Of a DNA stretch of 64,000 nucleotides, positions 60,641 to 64,000 are shown in pieces. Both the position numbers and the translations under genes were made by a program. The notes beneath the pieces were generated by a model that was not told the origin of the DNA, made no database searches, and worked only from the letters and a program-made list of their open reading frames with translations. The stretch's first letter is position 1. Every line of letters starts with the position of its first letter. Source of the DNA: M0108 sp044228795 (GTDB lineage Bacteria; Pseudomonadota; Gammaproteobacteria; Chromatiales; Chromatiaceae); contig JBGAUE010000010.1 of NCBI GenBank assembly GCA_044228795.1, positions 1-64,000 of the forward strand, in the 5' to 3' direction.

Positions 60641-60683
60641 TATAGTAATTTAGCAATTGCGCATATAGTAATCCGCTAACTAT
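60641..60683 (+). promoter_or_regulatory. Repeats in the sox upstream region, possible regulator site
   Basis: The 350-base gap 60464-60813 contains an AT-rich patch with two exact TATAGTAAT repeats (60641-60649 and 60664-60672, 23 bases apart). The second also forms an inverted repeat, ATAGT (60665-60669) with ACTAT (60679-60683). GATTGGG is repeated at 60601 and 60621. TATAGT could serve as a -10. A sox regulator may bind here; none is encoded in view. Confidence 0.4.
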
Positions 60684-60813
60684 CAGAATATGGTGGAAAA
60701 CCCCAATAAGCCATTGCGGAAATTCCTAATTCATTTGGCGCCGGAATCGGTGAATAATAGCGTCACGATCTAACTCAGCCATGACTCTTTCATTCACCGA
60801 GGAGGTCAAGCCC

Positions 60814-61296
60814 GTGACACTGCAACAGCAACAACGCCGACTTTTTCTCAAGGGCACCCTGGCCGGGGGGGCGGTTCTCGCCGCCACCGGACTGGGGCTG
60901 GTCAATCCCCGCCTGGCGTTAGCCGCCTGGCCGGCCGATGCCTTCCATGCCAGCACCATGGATGAGGCCATGACCAAGGTGTTTGGCTCCACCGCGCTGG
61001 AGCCCAGCGATAAGGTCGTGCTCAAGGCCCCCGGCATCGCCGAGAACGGGGCCGTGGTACCCGTTACCATCAATGCCGAACAACTCGACAATGTGGAGTC
61101 GATCAGCATCTTCTCTGAGAAAAATCCCACCCCCCTGTTGGCCCGCTTCAACCTCAAGCCCGGCTGCGTGCCCGAGATCTCCACCCGCGTCAAGATGGGC
61201 GAAAGCGGTGACGTGATAGCCGTGGTCCAGGCGGGCGGCAAGCTGTATAGCGCCCGTACCAATGTCAAGGTCACGGTCGGCGGCTGCGGCGGTTAA
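60814..61296 (+). CDS. soxY: SoxY sulfur-carrier subunit, main cluster
   Basis: The 160-residue product has a Tat signal (QQRRLFLKGTLAGGAVLA; R8 and R9), the SoxY core and the complete C-terminal GGCGG arm with C158, to which thiosulfate is coupled. I chose GTG 60814 because GAGGAGGT at 60799-60806 lies seven bases before it; ATG 60781 has no such signal. It heads soxYZAXB and forms a heterodimer with SoxZ for Tat export. Confidence 0.95.
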   Translation: MTLQQQQRRLFLKGTLAGGAVLAATGLGLVNPRLALAAWPADAFHASTMDEAMTKVFGSTALEPSDKVVLKAPGIAENGAVVPVTINAEQLDNVESISIFSEKNPTPLLARFNLKPGCVPEISTRVKMGESGDVIAVVQAGGKLYSARTNVKVTVGGCGG

Positions 61297-61335
61297 GCCG
61301 GTAACCTCAAGATCCCTGTTTTGGAGAAGAATCCT

Positions 61336-61644
61336 ATGTCAGAAGTCAAACTCCGCGCCGCCCTCAAGGATGGCAAGTGCGAGGTCAAGGCCCTCATGAC
61401 CCATCCCATGGAAACCGGTCGCCGCAAGGACCCCGAGGGTAATCTCATCCCGGCTCATTACATCGAAACCGTCGAATTGCTTCACAACGGCAACCTGATG
61501 ATGGAGGCCGATTGGGGCGGTGCCATTTCCACCAATCCCTTCTTTTCGACATCCCTGAAGAATGTGGCCGCAGGCGACACCATCGAGGTGCGCTGGGTCG
61601 ATAACAAGGGCGAAAAGAGCTCCGGCACGGTCCAGGTCAAGTAG
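61336..61644 (+). CDS. soxZ: SoxZ sulfur-carrier subunit, main cluster
   Basis: The 102-residue product carries CEVKALMTHPMETGRRKD, LIPAHYIETV and GGAISTNPFFSTSLKN, the SoxZ beta-sandwich core. GGAG at 61323-61326 supports ATG 61336. No signal peptide, consistent with export bound to SoxY. 39 bases after soxY. Confidence 0.95.
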   Translation: MSEVKLRAALKDGKCEVKALMTHPMETGRRKDPEGNLIPAHYIETVELLHNGNLMMEADWGGAISTNPFFSTSLKNVAAGDTIEVRWVDNKGEKSSGTVQVK

Positions 61645-61704
61645 GCCCGCTGGCGCCACCCTCACCCCTCACCAGCCAACCCGTACGCCCCAGATGAGGA
61701 TGCC

Positions 61705-62544
61705 ATGTATAAAAACGCCTTAGCCGCGTTACCGATAATGCTTGCGGTGGCCGGCCCCCTGGTCGCCGCCCCCGACAAGACCCCGGAGGAGGTGCTCCAC
61801 GCCCTGATCGATAGCTCGAATTCGGCCTATCTGACCCAGAGCGAGCAGAACCTGATGATGATGCAGGACGATCCGGCCTACTGGATCGGCGAACAGGGGG
61901 AGGCCCTCTTCAAGGAGCCCCGCGGCCCCAACCAGGTCTCCCTGGAAAAGTGCGACTTTGGCAAGGGCCCCGGCGTCCTGGAGGGGGCCTACGTCGAGAT
62001 GCCGCGCTACTTTGCCGACACCGGCAAGGTCATGGATCTGGAAAGCCGCCTTATGTACTGCATGAAGAGCCTCCAGGGCTTCACGGACGAGGATAAGGAG
62101 CTTAAGGACAAGCACGGCAACACCGATCTCGTCAAGCTTCAGACCTACATCGCCAAACAATCCAATGGGATGCCCTGGAATCCACCCATGGATCATCCCC
62201 TGGAGAAGGCAATGCGGGCGGCGGGCGAGGAGTTTTTCTACCGCCGTGCCGGTATCAGCGATTTCAGTTGCGCCACCTGTCATGGCGCCACGGGCAAGCG
62301 CATTCGCGCCTCGGTGCTTCCGGATGCCAACGTCCCCGAGGAGTGGACCAAGGCGATCTCCTGGCCCGCCTTCCGGGTCGGGCATGACGCCGTGCGCGGC
62401 AGTCAGCATCGCGTCTCCGAGTGTGTCTGGCAGATGCGTCAGGCGGAAATCATCTATGGCTCCGACGCCTCCATCGCCATCATTTCCTACTGGACCGATA
62501 AGGCACGGGGCCAGCCGGCCATCCTGCCCGATATCAAGCGCTAG
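61705..62544 (+). CDS. soxA: SoxA c-type cytochrome of the SoxXA complex
   Basis: SoxXA joins thiosulfate oxidatively to the SoxY Cys. The 279-residue precursor starts with a Sec signal (ALAALPIMLAVAGPLVAA). One haem motif CATCH (C189, C192, H193) is present, and C240 in SECVWQMRQ is the active-site Cys haem ligand; C83 and C119 probably form the disulfide that replaces the second haem of diheme forms. It is therefore a monohaem SoxA. Confidence 0.95.
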   Translation: MYKNALAALPIMLAVAGPLVAAPDKTPEEVLHALIDSSNSAYLTQSEQNLMMMQDDPAYWIGEQGEALFKEPRGPNQVSLEKCDFGKGPGVLEGAYVEMPRYFADTGKVMDLESRLMYCMKSLQGFTDEDKELKDKHGNTDLVKLQTYIAKQSNGMPWNPPMDHPLEKAMRAAGEEFFYRRAGISDFSCATCHGATGKRIRASVLPDANVPEEWTKAISWPAFRVGHDAVRGSQHRVSECVWQMRQAEIIYGSDASIAIISYWTDKARGQPAILPDIKR

Positions 62545-62567
62545 CCGTCGCCCAAGGAGACCCAGAC

Positions 62568-63530
62568 ATGATAGATAAGACCCTCATCGCGGCACTGCTG
62601 GCCACGACGACCCTGATACCTGGCATCGGTATGAGTGCTGATGCCGCCCCCCCGGCCGGTACCGAGAAGGCCGCCGCGGGTAACCCTGCCGCTGAGAAAA
62701 AAGTGGCCGAGAATAGTGCCAAGAAGCAGCCTGACGCCGGGAAGCCGGTTAAAAAGAACAGCGCGACCAACCAGGCGGCCGCAGCTAAAGCCACCACCGA
62801 TAAGACCGATGCGGATAAGGCCTCCGCCGCTGGTGCGAGCCCCGCCAGCACCTCCGGCGCGGGTAAGGCCATGGCGGCCGGGGCCGTGGGCGCTGCCGCC
62901 GTCGGTCTGGCGGCCACGGCTGCCGCCAAGGGACCTGCGGTCGATTACACCAAAATGACCCCGACGGAACTGACGGAGTACCTGATTTTTGACGCCAAGG
63001 GCTTCAAACTCGATCAGCCTACCCAAGAAGGCAAGACCGCACGGGAGCGCATGACCCAGGACGAGCTCCAAAAGACCTGCTCGGCGCTCCATGGCCAGAC
63101 CATCGATCCCGAAACGGCCAAGAAGGTCCAGGAGTTGGCCATCGCCTCGCGCCTCTACCCCGAGGGCGGCATTACCCTGGGGGACTGGAAGCGTGGCGAG
63201 TCCCTGGCCAAGGAAGGGGCCGGCTTTCGTCTCGGGCCTAAGGCGGATGACAACGCCAAGAAATTTGGCGGTAATTGCTATGCCTGTCATCAGATGGACC
63301 TGAAGGTGTCGGCCCATGGCACCCTGGGCCCCAGCCTGACCGGCTTTGGCAACCTCCGGGGCAACACCCCAGATACCCAGAAGTACGTGTACGAGGTGAT
63401 TTTCAACGGCCACGCCTATTTCCCTTGTACCAACATGCCCCGCTTTGGCGCCAACGGCTTCCTGAATCAGGGGCAGATAGCCGATCTCATGGCCTACCTG
63501 CTCGACCCGGAATCCCCGGTCAATAAGTAG
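62568..63530 (+). CDS. soxX: SoxX c-type cytochrome with long Ala/Lys-rich extension
   Basis: The partner of SoxA. After a signal peptide (about 1-25) comes a low-complexity Ala/Lys/Thr-rich stretch (26-122), ending in a second weakly hydrophobic run (AMAAGAVGAAAVGLAATAAA), before the cytochrome domain. Haem is bound by CYACH (C237, C240, H241) and M290 in NMPRFG is the likely distal ligand. At 320 residues it is much longer than ordinary SoxX. AAGGAG precedes the ATG. No soxK is seen; the extension might replace such an adaptor, which is inference. Confidence 0.9.
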   Translation: MIDKTLIAALLATTTLIPGIGMSADAAPPAGTEKAAAGNPAAEKKVAENSAKKQPDAGKPVKKNSATNQAAAAKATTDKTDADKASAAGASPASTSGAGKAMAAGAVGAAAVGLAATAAAKGPAVDYTKMTPTELTEYLIFDAKGFKLDQPTQEGKTARERMTQDELQKTCSALHGQTIDPETAKKVQELAIASRLYPEGGITLGDWKRGESLAKEGAGFRLGPKADDNAKKFGGNCYACHQMDLKVSAHGTLGPSLTGFGNLRGNTPDTQKYVYEVIFNGHAYFPCTNMPRFGANGFLNQGQIADLMAYLLDPESPVNK

Positions 63531-63538
63531 TACCCCTG

Positions 63539-63571
63539 CCCAGCCCGAGTCCAGAGGGGCCTCGGGCTGGG
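63539..63571 (+). other. 11-bp perfect hairpin between soxX and soxB
   Basis: CCCAGCCCGAG (63539-63549) pairs fully with CTCGGGCTGGG (63561-63571) around an 11-base loop. No T run follows at once, so it may be a processing or stabilising element or a leaky terminator that lowers soxB expression relative to soxYZAX. Confidence 0.6.
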
Positions 63572-63617
63572 TCCAGTCATTTTCCCAGTCAGTCAACCCA
63601 AGCAGAGGATCCGAACC

Positions 63618-64000
63618 ATGTATCTATCACGGCGAGAATTCACCCGCCTGCTGGCCTTGGGCGGAATGGCCGGGTTGCTACCGGGCGCGGCCCGGGGCGC
63701 GGCTCAAGCGGGTGAGGGCGAGGCTATCTACCAGAACGGACGCTTTGGTAATGTACGCCTGCTGCACATCACCGACACTCACGCCCAACTCAACCCCATC
63801 TATTTTCGTGAGCCGAGCGTCAATCTAGGTATCGGTGCCGCCTTGGGGCAGCCCCCGCACCTGGTGGGCAAGCACCTGCTCAAGCACTTTGGGATAGCCC
63901 CGGGCGGTCGGGATGCCCACGCCTTTACCTTCCTCGATTTCGATGCCGGCGCCCAGCGCTACGGCAAGGTTGGCGGCTTCGCCCATCTGGCCACCCTGGT
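63618..64000 (+). CDS. soxB: SoxB thiol sulfate hydrolase, 3' end outside window
   Basis: SoxB removes the terminal sulfone of SoxY-bound thiosulfate as sulfate. The visible 127 residues show a Tat signal (YLSRREFTRLLALGG) and the first metallophosphoesterase motif LLHITDTHAQLNPIYFREP, followed by the SoxB-specific FDAGAQRYGKVGGFAHLATL. GAGGA precedes ATG 63618. The gene continues beyond the window. Confidence 0.95.
   Translation, partial: MYLSRREFTRLLALGGMAGLLPGAARGAAQAGEGEAIYQNGRFGNVRLLHITDTHAQLNPIYFREPSVNLGIGAALGQPPHLVGKHLLKHFGIAPGGRDAHAFTFLDFDAGAQRYGKVGGFAHLATL

Overview
The window looks like the chromosome of a GC-rich sulfur-oxidising gammaproteobacterium, most likely a member of the Chromatiales (purple sulfur bacteria and relatives). 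The evidence is the gammaproteobacterial order trmJ-cysE-iscRSUA-hscBA-fdx-iscX, the rpsU-yqeY-dnaG-rpoD macromolecular-synthesis operon, the nnr-tsaE-amiB trio, and a periplasmic Sox thiosulfate-oxidation cluster. No photosynthesis gene is visible, so phototrophy is not shown here.

Region 1 (about 0.8-29.4 kb) is a large accessory operon, all on the + strand and mostly joined by stop/start overlaps. In order it encodes a SNF2-family helicase-like protein with a crippled metallopeptidase-like motif, a type ISP-like adenine methyltransferase without its own helicase or nuclease, an AlbA_2 ATPase gene split by a frameshift, McrB, a two-gene module of unknown function, McrC, a 915-residue protein with a LexA-like S24 peptidase domain, a 338-residue unknown, a RelE-like/UvrD fusion helicase, a 1940-residue DEAH helicase of the DUF1998 type (Druantia DruE / DISARM-like), and a Cas4/RecB-like iron-staple nuclease. 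I read it as a composite anti-phage defence island built from restriction-modification, McrBC and DUF1998-helicase parts. This is the best candidate in the window for an undescribed system. Its right edge abuts a truncated extracellular-nuclease/Calx-beta gene remnant, and a tRNA-Ile(CAU) gene points its 3' end towards the island.

Region 2 (30.7-43.5 kb) is core housekeeping: tRNA-Ile2, rpoD, dnaG, yqeY and rpsU on the - strand; tsaD on +; plsY on -; nnr, tsaE and amiB on +; suhB on -; trmJ and cysE on +. Region 3 (43.7-49.4 kb) is a complete isc iron-sulfur assembly operon. Its leader carries a recognisable type 1 IscR binding site, so feedback control by IscR is expected.

Region 4 (49.5-60.5 kb) is mixed: a rhodanese, an LpxL-type acyltransferase, an isolated soxYZ pair on the - strand whose SoxY ends at GGC, the BepA protease, a MoxR-type AAA/VWA-metallopeptidase pair, a 65-residue protein with a clear terminator, an isocitrate lyase/PEP mutase family enzyme, hemE, a DUF2750 protein and a D-cysteine desulfhydrase.

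Region 5 (60.8 kb to the end) is the main sox cluster soxY-soxZ-soxA-soxX-soxB, with soxB cut by the window edge. SoxYZ is the sulfur-carrier complex, SoxXA the cytochrome that attaches thiosulfate to it, and SoxB the hydrolase that releases sulfate. An 11-bp perfect hairpin separates soxX from soxB, and direct and inverted repeats lie upstream of soxY.
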